From: Nitratireductor aquimarinus
GTDB lineage: Bacteria; Pseudomonadota; Alphaproteobacteria; Rhizobiales; Rhizobiaceae
Direction: 5' to 3'
NCBI RefSeq assembly: GCF_046773475.1
Contig: NZ_CP177239.1
Location: forward strand, 3,224,001-3,288,000
DNA length: 64,000 nt
How positions within the stretch are numbered: the stretch's first letter is position 1; every line of letters begins with the position of its first letter. The notes under the pieces are model-generated. The model was given only the letters and a program-made list of their open reading frames with translations. It was not told the origin of the DNA and searched no databases. The position numbers and the translations under genes are program-made. Of the stretch, positions 1 to 9,153 are shown piece after piece.

Positions 1-1911
1 CTCGATCTCGACGCCCGGCGTGCCGGCAAGCTCCTTGCGCAGATCGTCGAGAATCTCGCTTGCCGGTGCACGCTCGCGCCAGTCGATGAACTCGTACTGG
101 ATGACACTGATGACATCCTCATCGATATCCTGCCCGCCACCCTGTGTCTTGCCGACGCGCGTGTAGACGGATTCGATGCCGGGCCAGTTGAGCAGTTTTT
201 CTTCAGCCGGCCTTGTCAGGCGGTCCATTTCTTCAAGCGAAATGTTGCCCCGCGCGTGGACATACATCAGGCCGTATTCGGGTTCGACGGAGGGGAAGAA
301 TTCAATGCCCGCACCGTATTCGCCATAGAAGTGAATGATGCCGCCAAGCAGCGCGATGGTGAGAAGCAGAACGGTTTTGGGAAAGCGCACCGCCTGCTTG
401 ACGAGACCCATATACCAGCCGTCCGGCTTCTCCTCTTCCTCGACATGCGCCTTGGCGAAGAGCGCGCCGAGCGTGGGCGTGAAGATCAGCGCATAGATCA
501 TCGAAGCGCTCAGCGTCACGATCAGCGTGATCGGCAGATATTTCATGAACTCGCCGACAATGCCCGGCCAGAACAGAAGCGGCGAGAAGGCGGCGATGCG
601 GGTCATGGTGGCGGCGATCACCGGGCCGGCCATGCGCTTGGCGGCCAGCTCGAAGGCCTGCGCCTTGTCCATGCCTTCCGACATGCGCCGCTCTGCGAAT
701 TCGGTCACGATAATAGCGTCGTCCACCAGCATGCCCACGGCCAGAATGAGGCTGAACAGCACCACCATGTTGACGGTGAAACCGCCAAGAGAAAGCGCGT
801 AGATGCCCATCAGGAAGGACGCGGGAACGGCGAGGCCAATCAGCAGCGAGGCCCGCCCCGACAGCGTGTAGAGAACGACGATGAAGACCAGGATCACGGC
901 GATCAGCACGTGGTTCTGCAGGTCTTTCAGCATGTCGCGGATCATCACCGATTTGTCCTGGCTGTAAGACACGGTGATGTTGGCGTCGCTGCCTTCCTGG
1001 AACGTCGTGGCGATGGCCTTCACCGCGTCCACGGTCTCCACCAGATTTGCGCCGACGCGCTTCTTGACCTCGATGGCGATGGCGTTCTGGCCATTGAGAC
1101 GGGTGATGGTGCTCGCATCCTTGAAGGTGGAGCGAATGTCCGCCAGATCACGGGCGCGCACCACCGCGTCAGGGCTCGAGACGATGGGCAGATTGGCCAC
1201 GTCTTCCACTGTTTCGATCAGCGAAGGCACTTTCACGGCGTAGCGCCCGGCCTGACCTTCCAGCGAGCCGGCGGCAACAAGGCTGTTGGACGCGCCGACA
1301 CCGGCGATCATCTGGTCGAGCTGAAGATTGTAGGAAGAGAGCTTCATTGGATCGATGAGCACCTCCACCAGCTCGTCGCGCGAGCCCTGCAGCGTGCCTT
1401 CCAGAACGCCTGGAATTTCCTCGATCTGGTCACGCAGTTCGCGGGCGGCCGTAGAGAGAACGCGCTCCGGCACATTGCCGGCCAGCGTCACGACGAGGAT
1501 CGGGAATTCCGAAATGTTGACCTCGTGGACGGATGGTTCGTCAGCGCCCTGCGGCAGCTCGCGCCGCGCATCGGCAACCTTGGCCCGCACGTCCTCGATG
1601 GCGTTGGAGAAGTCGTAGCCCGCCTGAAACTCGACCAGCACGAAGCCGCCGCTCTGGAAGGCGGAGGAGCGCATCTCCTTCACGCCTTCAAGGCTTTTCA
1701 GCCGCGTTTCGATGGGGCGCAGCAGCAGGCGCTCGGAATCCTCCGGCGAAATGCCCTGATAGCCGAGGCTGACATAGATGATCGGGATCGGAACGTCAGG
1801 CTCCGCTTCCTTCGGGATGCTGACATAGGCAAGCGCGCCGGCGATCACGAAGAAAAGCAGGATCGATAAGGTCAGCCTGGCGTTTTGTATTGCAATGCGG
1901 ACGATGTCCAT
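1..1911 (-). CDS. Efflux RND transporter permease subunit (AcrB/HAE1 type), 3' part outside window
   Basis: The reverse strand is open from an ATG at 1911 to the window edge, giving the first 637 residues of what is normally a protein of about 1000-1050. It begins MDIVRIAIQNARL, has one early membrane span, then a long periplasmic porter region, and then the first transmembrane block with the RND motif region (LAVGMLVDDAIIVTEFAERR). In this family the trimeric inner-membrane pump exports drugs or other amphiphiles by proton antiport, working with a periplasmic adaptor and an outer-membrane channel. The adaptor gene lies 115 bp upstream on the same strand and a TetR gene is divergent, which is the standard regulated drug-pump arrangement. 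No outer-membrane channel gene is visible here. The long forward-strand reading frame over it is an antisense shadow. Confidence 0.93.
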   Translation of the reverse strand, partial: MDIVRIAIQNARLTLSILLFFVIAGALAYVSIPKEAEPDVPIPIIYVSLGYQGISPEDSERLLLRPIETRLKSLEGVKEMRSSAFQSGGFVLVEFQAGYDFSNAIEDVRAKVADARRELPQGADEPSVHEVNISEFPILVVTLAGNVPERVLSTAARELRDQIEEIPGVLEGTLQGSRDELVEVLIDPMKLSSYNLQLDQMIAGVGASNSLVAAGSLEGQAGRYAVKVPSLIETVEDVANLPIVSSPDAVVRARDLADIRSTFKDASTITRLNGQNAIAIEVKKRVGANLVETVDAVKAIATTFQEGSDANITVSYSQDKSVMIRDMLKDLQNHVLIAVILVFIVVLYTLSGRASLLIGLAVPASFLMGIYALSLGGFTVNMVVLFSLILAVGMLVDDAIIVTEFAERRMSEGMDKAQAFELAAKRMAGPVIAATMTRIAAFSPLLFWPGIVGEFMKYLPITLIVTLSASMIYALIFTPTLGALFAKAHVEEEEKPDGWYMGLVKQAVRFPKTVLLLTIALLGGIIHFYGEYGAGIEFFPSVEPEYGLMYVHARGNISLEEMDRLTRPAEEKLLNWPGIESVYTRVGKTQGGGQDIDEDVISVIQYEFIDWRERAPASEILDDLRKELAGTPGVEIE

Positions 1912-2026
1912 CGGGCAGTCCTGTCTTGTCCCGTCGGAGCGCAGCCATCAATCTGCGGCGTGGGTGCCCCCGGTCTTGTTGTTCCTGCAGTCTCGGGCGG
2001 AGATTGCCTCCGCCATCGGGGCTGCC

Positions 2027-3166
2027 CTAACGGCCGGTCATCTCGGAAGCGAGGACGTCCGCCCATTGCTCGATAAGCTTCTTGTCCGCCGGCTCGGGCT
2101 TCACGATATCGCCTTCCGTCACCAGATCCTGTCCGGACACGATGATGTTGGCGTCGGCGGGAATGCCGGCGAGGAAGAGCGCGCGCGGCGTGTCGTCCAG
2201 CAGGTCGATGGGATAGAAGATGACCTTGCTGTCCCCATCGACGGCGCGCACGCCCAGCTCCCCGTGCCGGTTCAGTGTCACCACCGAACGCGGCAGCGCA
2301 ACAGCCTGCACCGGCTCGGCGTGAATGCTGATCTCGGCCGTCATGCCGGCGGGAATTTTCCTGTCGGGGTTCGGGATCGCCACTTCCACGCGGAAGGTGC
2401 GGGTCTGCTGCGATGCCTCGCGGCTGACAAAACGAACCGTTCCCTTGACCGTGGAGCCGTTGACCAGCCGCACATCGGCTGCATCGCCCACGTCCACCGA
2501 ACCCAGATTGTTTTCGCTCACCTCGCCGACCGCGATCACCGGATCGAGCTTGATCAGCGTTGCAATCTCCTGCCCCTGCTGAACCGATGCGCCGAGCTCC
2601 ACATCGACCCTGTCGATGATGCCGGCAAAGGGGGCGCTTACGGTGATGCGGGCAAGGTCGGCTTCTGCCGCTTCAAGCTGTGAGCGCGCCGTGGCCAGAG
2701 CAGAGCGTGCGCCATCAAGCTGAAGGCGGGCCAGATTGCCGGATTTGGCGAGCCGGTCTGCGGCTTCGGCTTCAGCCTCGCGCTGCGCCAGAACCTGGCG
2801 CGCTGACTCAACCGCCGATTCCTTGCCCTCGCTCTCAAGCCGCAGGATCAGGTCGCCGGTGGAAAGCAGGTCACCCTTGGAAACCGGCAGTTCGGCAACA
2901 ATGCCGCTCGCCCTCAGGGCAAGCTCGGAACGCTTGTCCGCCGCAGTCCGTCCCGAAATGCGGATGGTGCGCGAATGATCGACCTGCGGTGCGGACGCAA
3001 CGATAACAACCTGGGCTTCCGCCGGTTTGTTTTCGGGCCTCTCGGCAACCGTCTGTGCTTCTTCGCTTGCGCTGCCGACCGACGAGAATTTGCCTGTGGC
3101 GACCCATGCTGTCGTCGCGACCAGAACGGCAATCGCGGCAATCTTATGCAACCTGAACTTCGGCAT
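2027..3166 (-). CDS. RND efflux periplasmic adaptor subunit (membrane fusion protein)
   Basis: A 379-residue protein with an N-terminal hydrophobic signal or anchor (IAAIAVLVATTAWVATG), a biotinyl-lipoyl-like half motif (LALRASGIVAELPVSKGD), a central alpha-helical hairpin rich in Ala, Gln and Glu (about residues 115-175) and a beta-barrel region (SAPFAGIIDRVDVELGASVQQGQ). This order is typical of HlyD/AcrA-type adaptors that link the inner-membrane pump to an outer-membrane channel. It precedes the permease gene and is probably cotranscribed with it. The start at 3166 places the signal segment directly at the N-terminus. The transported substrate cannot be read from the sequence. Confidence 0.92.
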   Translation of the reverse strand: MPKFRLHKIAAIAVLVATTAWVATGKFSSVGSASEEAQTVAERPENKPAEAQVVIVASAPQVDHSRTIRISGRTAADKRSELALRASGIVAELPVSKGDLLSTGDLILRLESEGKESAVESARQVLAQREAEAEAADRLAKSGNLARLQLDGARSALATARSQLEAAEADLARITVSAPFAGIIDRVDVELGASVQQGQEIATLIKLDPVIAVGEVSENNLGSVDVGDAADVRLVNGSTVKGTVRFVSREASQQTRTFRVEVAIPNPDRKIPAGMTAEISIHAEPVQAVALPRSVVTLNRHGELGVRAVDGDSKVIFYPIDLLDDTPRALFLAGIPADANIIVSGQDLVTEGDIVKPEPADKKLIEQWADVLASEMTGR

Positions 3167-3409
3167 GTTGTTTTCCGATGCGGTAAGCCGGCCCGTCGAT
3201 GAAGGACTGGCGCGATAGTGAGACGATCCGCGCAGAGGTCAATTCACAAAGGCAGTTCCTTGCGGCAAAAGCACGCTCCTATATCGCACGCACGGGCTTT
3301 ACAAAAGCCAAACGGCTATTGCTCCTGACATCAACGAACGTCGGTCTGGAGCCGAAAAGCACGCGCGCACGACAGCTCTGGCGAGCTGGGTGCGCACCAA
3401 TTGGGACAT

Positions 3410-3436
3410 GTTGACAAAATTCGTAATTATGTCAAC
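3410..3436. promoter_or_regulatory. Imperfect 27-bp palindrome, candidate TetR operator
   Basis: GTTGACA and TGTCAAC flank an AATT-centred core; 22 of 27 positions are symmetric. The site lies between the divergent adaptor gene (start 3166) and the TetR gene (start 3466), ending 29 bp before the latter. Each arm also contains TTGACA, so both strands have a possible -35 hexamer inside the operator and a bound repressor could silence both promoters. Confidence 0.6.
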
Positions 3437-3465
3437 AGTGAAAGAAAAATGAGAGAGCGCAGGCA

Positions 3466-4083
3466 ATGAATCTGATCGCCGGATGCACGGAAGACCCCAA
3501 GCGAGAGCGCATCCTCAATGGCGCCATGAAGGTCTTTCTCGCCTATGGTTTTGCGCGGACGACCATGGATGACATCGCCCGTTCGGCAGAGGTTTCGCGC
3601 CCGGCGCTTTATCTTCTCTTCCGCAACAAGGCGGATATCTTCCGGGCCATCGGCGTCTGCATTCTCGAGCAGTCGCTTGAGGGCGCGCGTGCCGGGCTGA
3701 AGGAAGAGGGCACTTTCGGCGAGCGGATCATGGCGTCGCTCGAGCGCGCCCTTTTCGGCCTGATCGAGATGGTCGACCAGTCGGCGCACGGTCAGGAAAT
3801 TCTGGATATCGAGAACAAGCTTGCCGCAGACATCATCGCCGAATGGCGTGAAAGGCTGAGTGGCATTGTCGAGGCTGCGGTGGCCGAGGAGGCGGAGCGC
3901 TCCAAAGCGGATCTGGAGGCGCTTGGCCTTTCTGCGCGCGGGCTGGCCGATATCCTGCTCGATGGCCTTGACGGCATGCGGGTGCGCGGCATCTGCGGCA
4001 AGCCGGCGATTGACGGTGCGCGCCGGCTTGTACGGGTGATGGAGATTTCCCTTCTGGCAGCGCGCCCGGAAGCGCGCATCTGA
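3466..4083 (+). CDS. TetR/AcrR family transcriptional regulator
   Basis: A 205-residue protein with an N-terminal helix-turn-helix of TetR type: ILNGAMKVFLAYGFARTTMDDIA, then RSAEVSRPALYLLFRNKADIFRAI (roughly residues 14-60), followed by a divergent all-helical ligand-binding domain. It is divergent from the RND adaptor and permease, so it probably represses the pump and itself until an inducer binds. An earlier ATG at 3449 is out of frame and closes immediately, so 3466 is the start; a purine-rich GAGAG stretch lies just upstream. It ends 14 bp from the convergent bdhA gene. Confidence 0.9.
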   Translation: MNLIAGCTEDPKRERILNGAMKVFLAYGFARTTMDDIARSAEVSRPALYLLFRNKADIFRAIGVCILEQSLEGARAGLKEEGTFGERIMASLERALFGLIEMVDQSAHGQEILDIENKLAADIIAEWRERLSGIVEAAVAEEAERSKADLEALGLSARGLADILLDGLDGMRVRGICGKPAIDGARRLVRVMEISLLAARPEARI

Positions 4084-4097
4084 CGAAAGAGCTCGGG

Positions 4098-4895
4098 TTA
4101 CTGCGCCGTCCAGCCGCCATCCATGGGCAGGGCGGAGCCGGTCATCTGGCTTGCATTATCGGACGCAAGAAACACCACGAACGCGCCCAGCTCCTCAACG
4201 GTGACGAACTCACGTGTCGGCTGTTTGGCGAGCATCACTTCGCGCACCACCGTATCGCGGTCCATGCCGTGCACCTTCATCTGATCGGGGATCTGCGCCT
4301 CGACGAGCGGTGTCAGCACATAGCCCGGACAGATGGCGTTACAGGTGATGCCCGTCTCGGCCAGTTCCAGCGCAACCGTCTTGGTCAGGCCGACAACGCC
4401 GTGCTTGGCGGCCACATAGGCCGACTTGAACGGTGAGGCGCGCAGGCCGTGCGCCGAGGCGATGTTGACGATGCGGCCCTTGCCGGCGGCTTTCATGTGT
4501 GGCGTTGCGGCGGCGATGGTGTGAAAGGATGACGAAAGATTGATCGCCAGAATGGCGTTCCACTTCTCAATCGGGAAATCCTCGACCGGCGCCACGTGCT
4601 GAATGCCGGCATTGTTGACCAGCACATCAATGCGGCCGAAACGCTCTACCGCCTGTTCCACGAGCGCGCGGCAGGCCTCAGGCTTCGACATGTCGGCGCT
4701 GATATAGACGGCCTCGACACCGTGTTTGGCGGCCAGTTTCCCGGCAGCCGCATGGTCTTCCGGCGTGTCGGAAAAAGAGTTGAGCACGATGTTGCAGCCG
4801 TCTGCGGCAAGAGCCTCGGCCACGCCCAGCCCGATACCGGAAGTGGAGCCCGTAATGACGGCTGTCCGGTTCTTTTGGTTCGATGCGCTGTTCAT
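4098..4895 (-). CDS. bdhA: 3-hydroxybutyrate dehydrogenase (SDR family)
   Basis: A 265-residue classical short-chain dehydrogenase: nucleotide-binding TGSTSGIG near residue 17, NNAG near 93, and the catalytic Ser with YVAAK (Tyr-x3-Lys) near 160-165. The segment SSFHTIAAATPHMKAAGKGR and the C-terminal tail DGGWTAQ are characteristic of NAD-dependent D-3-hydroxybutyrate dehydrogenases, which oxidise the monomer released from polyhydroxybutyrate to acetoacetate. Together with phaR and phaAB 8 kb away, the window holds both synthetic and catabolic steps of the PHB cycle. It appears monocistronic, convergent with the TetR gene. A different SDR specificity is possible but less likely. Confidence 0.88.
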   Translation of the reverse strand: MNSASNQKNRTAVITGSTSGIGLGVAEALAADGCNIVLNSFSDTPEDHAAAGKLAAKHGVEAVYISADMSKPEACRALVEQAVERFGRIDVLVNNAGIQHVAPVEDFPIEKWNAILAINLSSSFHTIAAATPHMKAAGKGRIVNIASAHGLRASPFKSAYVAAKHGVVGLTKTVALELAETGITCNAICPGYVLTPLVEAQIPDQMKVHGMDRDTVVREVMLAKQPTREFVTVEELGAFVVFLASDNASQMTGSALPMDGGWTAQ

Positions 4896-5063
4896 GGAGG
4901 TGGCCCTTTGTATCGCAAGACGTTATGTTGCGACGCAGCAAAGCGATGGGCGCCGGTGCTGTCAAGCAGGCTGATCGCTGCAAATGGGCGTTCGCGCCAT
5001 TGACATTCCGGCCGCTGTCGGCCACCTCAAGCGCGACACGGCTGAAAACGGGACAGTTCCCCC

Positions 5064-6341
5064 ATGACCGGAACATTCACGGCCAGCAAATCTATGAGCG
5101 GCTATTTTTCTTCGCCCTTTCCGCGGCGTGATGCGGTTGGCGTTGCTGTGGGCAATGTGATCGTCGGTGGTGATGCGCCGGTGGTCGTGCAGTCCATGAC
5201 CAACACGGACACTGCCGACGTGGATCGCACGGTCGCGCAGGTGGCCGCGCTTCATCGCGCGGGCTCCGAAATGGTGCGCATAACGGTTGACCGCGACGAG
5301 GCGGCCGCCGCCGTTCCGCGCATCCGCGAGCGGCTTGAGCGCGTCGGCATTTTCGTGCCGATCGTCGGTGATTTCCATTACATCGGCCACAAGCTTCTTG
5401 CCGATCACCCGTCCTGCGCGGAAGCGCTTGCGAAATATCGCATCAATCCGGGCAATGTCGGCTTCAAGGACAAGAAGGACCGGCAGTTCGCCGCCATCAT
5501 CGAAATGGCGATCAAATACGACAAACCGGTGCGCATTGGCGTCAACTGGGGTTCGCTCGATCAGGAGCTGCTCACGCGCCTGATGGATGAGAACCAGGAG
5601 CGCGGTGCGCCGATGACGGCGCAGGAGGTGACGCGCGAGGCCATCGTGCAGTCGGCGCTGCTTTCCGCCGAGCTGGCGGAAGAGATCGGGCTTGGCCGCG
5701 ACCGCATCATCCTGTCGGCAAAGGTCAGCCAGGTGCAGGACCTGATCGCCGTCTACACGGAGCTGGCCCGCCGTTCCAACCATGCGCTGCATCTCGGCCT
5801 CACCGAGGCGGGCATGGGCACCAAGGGCATCGTCGCCTCGTCTGCCGCCATGGGCATTCTGCTTCAGCAGGGCATTGGCGACACGATCCGCATTTCGCTC
5901 ACGCCGGAGCCCGGCGGCGACCGCACCCGCGAGGTGCAGGTGGCGCAGGAGCTTCTGCAGACCATGGGCTTCCGCCAGTTTCTGCCGGTGGTTGCCGCAT
6001 GTCCCGGCTGCGGCCGCACCACGTCGACCGTGTTCCAGGAGCTCGCCCAGAAGATCGAGGGCGATCTGCGCAAGAACATGCCGGTCTGGCGCAAGAAATA
6101 TCCGGGCGTGGAAGCGCTCAAGGTTGCGGTCATGGGCTGCATCGTCAACGGGCCGGGCGAATCCAAACATGCCGATATCGGCATTTCGCTGCCGGGAACC
6201 GGTGAAACGCCGGCTGCCCCCGTCTTCATCGACGGCAAGAAGGCTGCAACGCTGCGCGGCGAAGCCATCGCCGAGGAATTCGAGCAGATGGTCGGGGCCT
6301 ATATCGAGCAGCGTTTCGGCGCGCGCAACGACGCCGAATAA
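5064..6341 (+). CDS. ispG: 4-hydroxy-3-methylbut-2-enyl diphosphate synthase (flavodoxin), IspG/GcpE
   Basis: A 425-residue enzyme of the methylerythritol phosphate pathway that reductively opens the cyclic diphosphate MEcPP to HMBPP using a [4Fe-4S] cluster. The TIM-barrel half carries VVVQSMTNTDT and the iron-sulfur half carries ACPGCGRT and MGCIVNGPGE, whose cysteines bind the cluster together with a conserved Glu. The length is that of the proteobacterial form, without the plant/Chlamydia insert. It supplies isoprenoid precursors used by the polyprenyl synthase encoded 3-4 kb downstream. A hairpin terminator follows directly. Confidence 0.97.
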   Translation: MTGTFTASKSMSGYFSSPFPRRDAVGVAVGNVIVGGDAPVVVQSMTNTDTADVDRTVAQVAALHRAGSEMVRITVDRDEAAAAVPRIRERLERVGIFVPIVGDFHYIGHKLLADHPSCAEALAKYRINPGNVGFKDKKDRQFAAIIEMAIKYDKPVRIGVNWGSLDQELLTRLMDENQERGAPMTAQEVTREAIVQSALLSAELAEEIGLGRDRIILSAKVSQVQDLIAVYTELARRSNHALHLGLTEAGMGTKGIVASSAAMGILLQQGIGDTIRISLTPEPGGDRTREVQVAQELLQTMGFRQFLPVVAACPGCGRTTSTVFQELAQKIEGDLRKNMPVWRKKYPGVEALKVAVMGCIVNGPGESKHADIGISLPGTGETPAAPVFIDGKKAATLRGEAIAEEFEQMVGAYIEQRFGARNDAE

Positions 6342-6360
6342 CCCCATCAAAGAACATCTT

Positions 6361-6397
6361 GAGGGCGCACGCCGTACCGGGTGCGCCCTTTGCTTTT
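6361..6397 (+). terminator. Rho-independent terminator after ispG
   Basis: GGGCGCAC and GTGCGCCC form an 8-bp stem with a 10-base loop, followed by a T-rich run. It lies between the convergent ispG and histidine-kinase genes and can serve ispG. Confidence 0.75.
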
Positions 6398-6407
6398 CGG
6401 CCTGCCC

Positions 6408-8882
6408 TCAGGCCGTTGCAGCCAGCTTCTGCTCGCAACTGCGCCAGTGGGTGATCTTGTCCGCCAGTTTCTGCGGGGAGATCGGTTTGGGCAGATAATC
6501 GTCCATGCCGGCTTCGAGGCACTTCTCCCGGTCGCCCTTGAGCGCATGTGCCGTGATGCCGATGATCGGCGTACGGTCGCCGGTGATGGCTTCCAGCTCG
6601 CGGATCGCGGCCGTGGCTTCGTAGCCGTTCATCTCGGGCATGGAGACATCCATCAGAATGATGGAAGGCTTCAGCGCGCGGTGCATCTCGGCGGCCGTCT
6701 TGCCATTGCCGGCAATCCGGTACTTTAGGCCGAGCCCGTCCAGAACCTGGCTGAACACCAGCTGGTTGACCTCATTGTCCTCCGCCACCAGCACATCCAG
6801 CGCGCCATTCGCGCTGCGTGAGCTTGAGAGCCCGCGTTCGATGGGCGAGGAGGCGTGGATCTGGATCGGCTTGGCCGGAACCCTGACTTCCGGTTCGGGT
6901 GCAGCCGGTTCCGCCGGGCTCGCCTTTGCCGCACGGCTGCGTTGCATCACCGAGACGAGCGTTTCCAGCAGCATGGAGGAGCGGGTGGGTTTGTTCAGAT
7001 GCGCGGCGATCCCGCACTCATTCACCAGCCGCGCCGTATCGTTCTGGTCGACCGACGTCAGAAGCACCAGCGGAATGTCCGCAAGCGCCGGGTCCGCCTT
7101 GATCATCTTGGCGACATCCGCGCCGTTCATGTCGGGCATCTGGTAATCGAGGATCACGCAGTCGACGCGGGCGTCGAGCTTGGCGGAATGCTGCAGGAAG
7201 GCCAAGCCCACCGCGCCGCTCTCGGCTGCGGCGCACTCAAAGTCCCAGCTCTTCAGCTGTTCCTGCAGGATCTCGCGGTTGATCGGGTTGTCGTCGATGA
7301 CAAAGACGCGCGCACCCGAAACGTCCACCGGCGCGGTCGCCTGCGGGGCTTCCGTGCGGTCGACGGTCAGTGGCACGACGAAGGAGAACACCGAGCCCTT
7401 GCCCACTTCGCTGGTGGCCGTCATTGCGCCGCCCATCAGTTCGACAAGGCGCGTGGCGATGGCCAGTCCGAGGCCTGTTCCCTCATGGCGGCGGGTGGAG
7501 GAGGTGTCCACCTGCGCGAATTTCTCAAAAACCGCATCGAGCTTGTCCTGCGGAATGCCGATGCCGGTGTCCTCGACGCGCACGGACACTTTCGTGATGT
7601 CGCCCTCGATGCGCCCGGAAACGTCGATCAGAACATGGCCGCGCTCGGTGAACTTCACCGCATTGCCGACGAGATTGGTCACGACCTGCCGGAAACGCCC
7701 CGCATCGCCCATGAAGGAGCTCGGCAGCTCCGGGTCCACGCGCACGATCAGTTCCAGATCCTTCTCCGATACCTGCGAGGACACGAGCGCCGCCACGTCC
7801 TCAATGGCTTCGCCCAACCGGAAGGACGACTCATCGAGCTGGAGCTGGCCGGCGTCGATCTTGGAGAAGTCGAGAATGTCATTGATGATGGTCAGCAGCG
7901 CCGTGCCCGACTTGACGATCACGTCGACGAACATGCTCTGCCGCTTGTCCAGTTCGGTGCGCGCGAGCAGTTCGGCCATGCCCATAACGCCATTCATCGG
8001 CGTGCGGATTTCATGGCTCATATTGGCCAGGAATTCAGACTTGGTGCGGTCTGCGGACTGCGCTTTGATCTTCTCCGCCGCCAGCGAGATATTGGCGCTG
8101 TGCAGCTCCTGATGCGCACGCGAAATGCGATACATCATCGGCACGAAGATGCGCATCGCCAGAAGAAGGCTCGCTGCGATCATCGCGATGGCGACGCCGA
8201 TCAGGCCCAGCTGCAGCGTCCCGTGGCTTTCGATCATCTGCGCGTTGAGCATGTCGGAGATGCGTTTCAGCTCCGGGCGCACCTGTGTGTTGGCGAGCGC
8301 CTGCAGCTCCCTGAACACGCGCTGGGCGGTGGCGTTCTGATAGTCGTTGAAGACTTCCAGCCGGTTTGCCTGCGAGATGACATCGCGGATCTGTGTGCGC
8401 AGCGCCTTGTCGCCATCTTCGCCAAGCCAGATGCGCCTGACGGTTTCCGGCACCGCGTGGCCGGTAATGTCGGTGGCGAGCGATCCGGTCTGCAGCACCG
8501 GCGCCACTGTTGTTCCGCCGACCTGCCGATAGGTCAGGCGCTGGCTCTCCATCGTAGTCACTTCGCCGCTGATGGCGAAGTCCAGCGCCTCATAGGCGTC
8601 GCTGAGCTGATCGAGCGCGTATTCCAGTTCGTCATGGGTGAGGTCCGCCTGGGCGCTGTTCTGCGGGCGAAGCTCTGCCTGTTCGAGGCGCAGCGCATTG
8701 TGGATCACGTCATTGGTCACATCGGCCATGTGGCTGATGAATGCACTGAAACGCACCTGGTTCTTCGTGGCCTGCGTTTGCCATAGCAGGATCCCCGTTC
8801 CGGCCATGACTGCCATCACAAACCCCACCAGCACGACAATGAGGCGCGCACGCATATACTGCTGTGTAGCTACTGTAGGCAT
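6408..8882 (-). CDS. Hybrid sensor histidine kinase with two receiver domains
   Basis: An 824-residue membrane kinase, counted from the ATG at 8882; a TTG 24 bases upstream is in frame, but the ATG has GGGAAG in front. Order: TM1 (about 13-35), a periplasmic helical sensor (about 40-220), TM2 (about 225-248), HisKA with FLANMSHEIRTPMNG (phospho-His about 290), HATPase_c with the N box (NLVGNAVKFT), DTGIG and GTGLGLAI, receiver 1 (LDYQMPD, Asp about 579) and receiver 2 (LMDVSMPE, Asp about 745). There is no Hpt domain, so the phosphate must pass to a separate Hpt or response regulator. No cognate regulator is adjacent. A perfect CtrA box sits upstream. It lacks the PAS domains typical of CckA and PdhS. 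Ligand and pathway are unknown. Confidence 0.92.
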   Translation of the reverse strand: MPTVATQQYMRARLIVVLVGFVMAVMAGTGILLWQTQATKNQVRFSAFISHMADVTNDVIHNALRLEQAELRPQNSAQADLTHDELEYALDQLSDAYEALDFAISGEVTTMESQRLTYRQVGGTTVAPVLQTGSLATDITGHAVPETVRRIWLGEDGDKALRTQIRDVISQANRLEVFNDYQNATAQRVFRELQALANTQVRPELKRISDMLNAQMIESHGTLQLGLIGVAIAMIAASLLLAMRIFVPMMYRISRAHQELHSANISLAAEKIKAQSADRTKSEFLANMSHEIRTPMNGVMGMAELLARTELDKRQSMFVDVIVKSGTALLTIINDILDFSKIDAGQLQLDESSFRLGEAIEDVAALVSSQVSEKDLELIVRVDPELPSSFMGDAGRFRQVVTNLVGNAVKFTERGHVLIDVSGRIEGDITKVSVRVEDTGIGIPQDKLDAVFEKFAQVDTSSTRRHEGTGLGLAIATRLVELMGGAMTATSEVGKGSVFSFVVPLTVDRTEAPQATAPVDVSGARVFVIDDNPINREILQEQLKSWDFECAAAESGAVGLAFLQHSAKLDARVDCVILDYQMPDMNGADVAKMIKADPALADIPLVLLTSVDQNDTARLVNECGIAAHLNKPTRSSMLLETLVSVMQRSRAAKASPAEPAAPEPEVRVPAKPIQIHASSPIERGLSSSRSANGALDVLVAEDNEVNQLVFSQVLDGLGLKYRIAGNGKTAAEMHRALKPSIILMDVSMPEMNGYEATAAIRELEAITGDRTPIIGITAHALKGDREKCLEAGMDDYLPKPISPQKLADKITHWRSCEQKLAATA

Positions 8883-8931
8883 TACTCTTCCCAAGACGTC
8901 CCCCAATTCCCGTAAGAATTGAGCATCTGGA

Positions 8932-8947
8932 TTAATGCCCGATTAAC
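8932..8947. promoter_or_regulatory. Full CtrA-binding box TTAA-N7-TTAAC
   Basis: TTAA, seven bases, TTAAC matches the alphaproteobacterial cell-cycle regulator consensus exactly. It lies 50-65 bases upstream of the hybrid histidine kinase start, where a bound regulator could touch RNA polymerase. The motif reads on both strands. Confidence 0.6.
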
Positions 8948-9153
8948 GCTAAAAAGATGTGTTTTTCATTCTGCTGATGCTCAACACAAGCAAAGAGAAG
9001 CGTGTTTAGAAAGAAAAGATGCAGTTCAGGCCCGGCAATGCGTGGTCTCTTGTCTCCGGTTAAGATGTGCCTGAGCCAAGAAATGCGCGCAAAAGAGCAC
9101 AACCCGGCGCGGAGCGCGCGGGCGTAAAAAAGAAAAAACGGGTTGAACCTGGT

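Noticed and set aside
256..1869. 537-residue forward open frame
   Set aside because: His/Asp/Arg-rich antisense shadow of the RND permease; no family features, and the reverse frame encodes a clear transporter.
6855..8786. 643-residue forward open frame opposite the histidine kinase
   Set aside because: Antisense shadow of high-GC codon bias; the kinase frame has all HK and receiver motifs.
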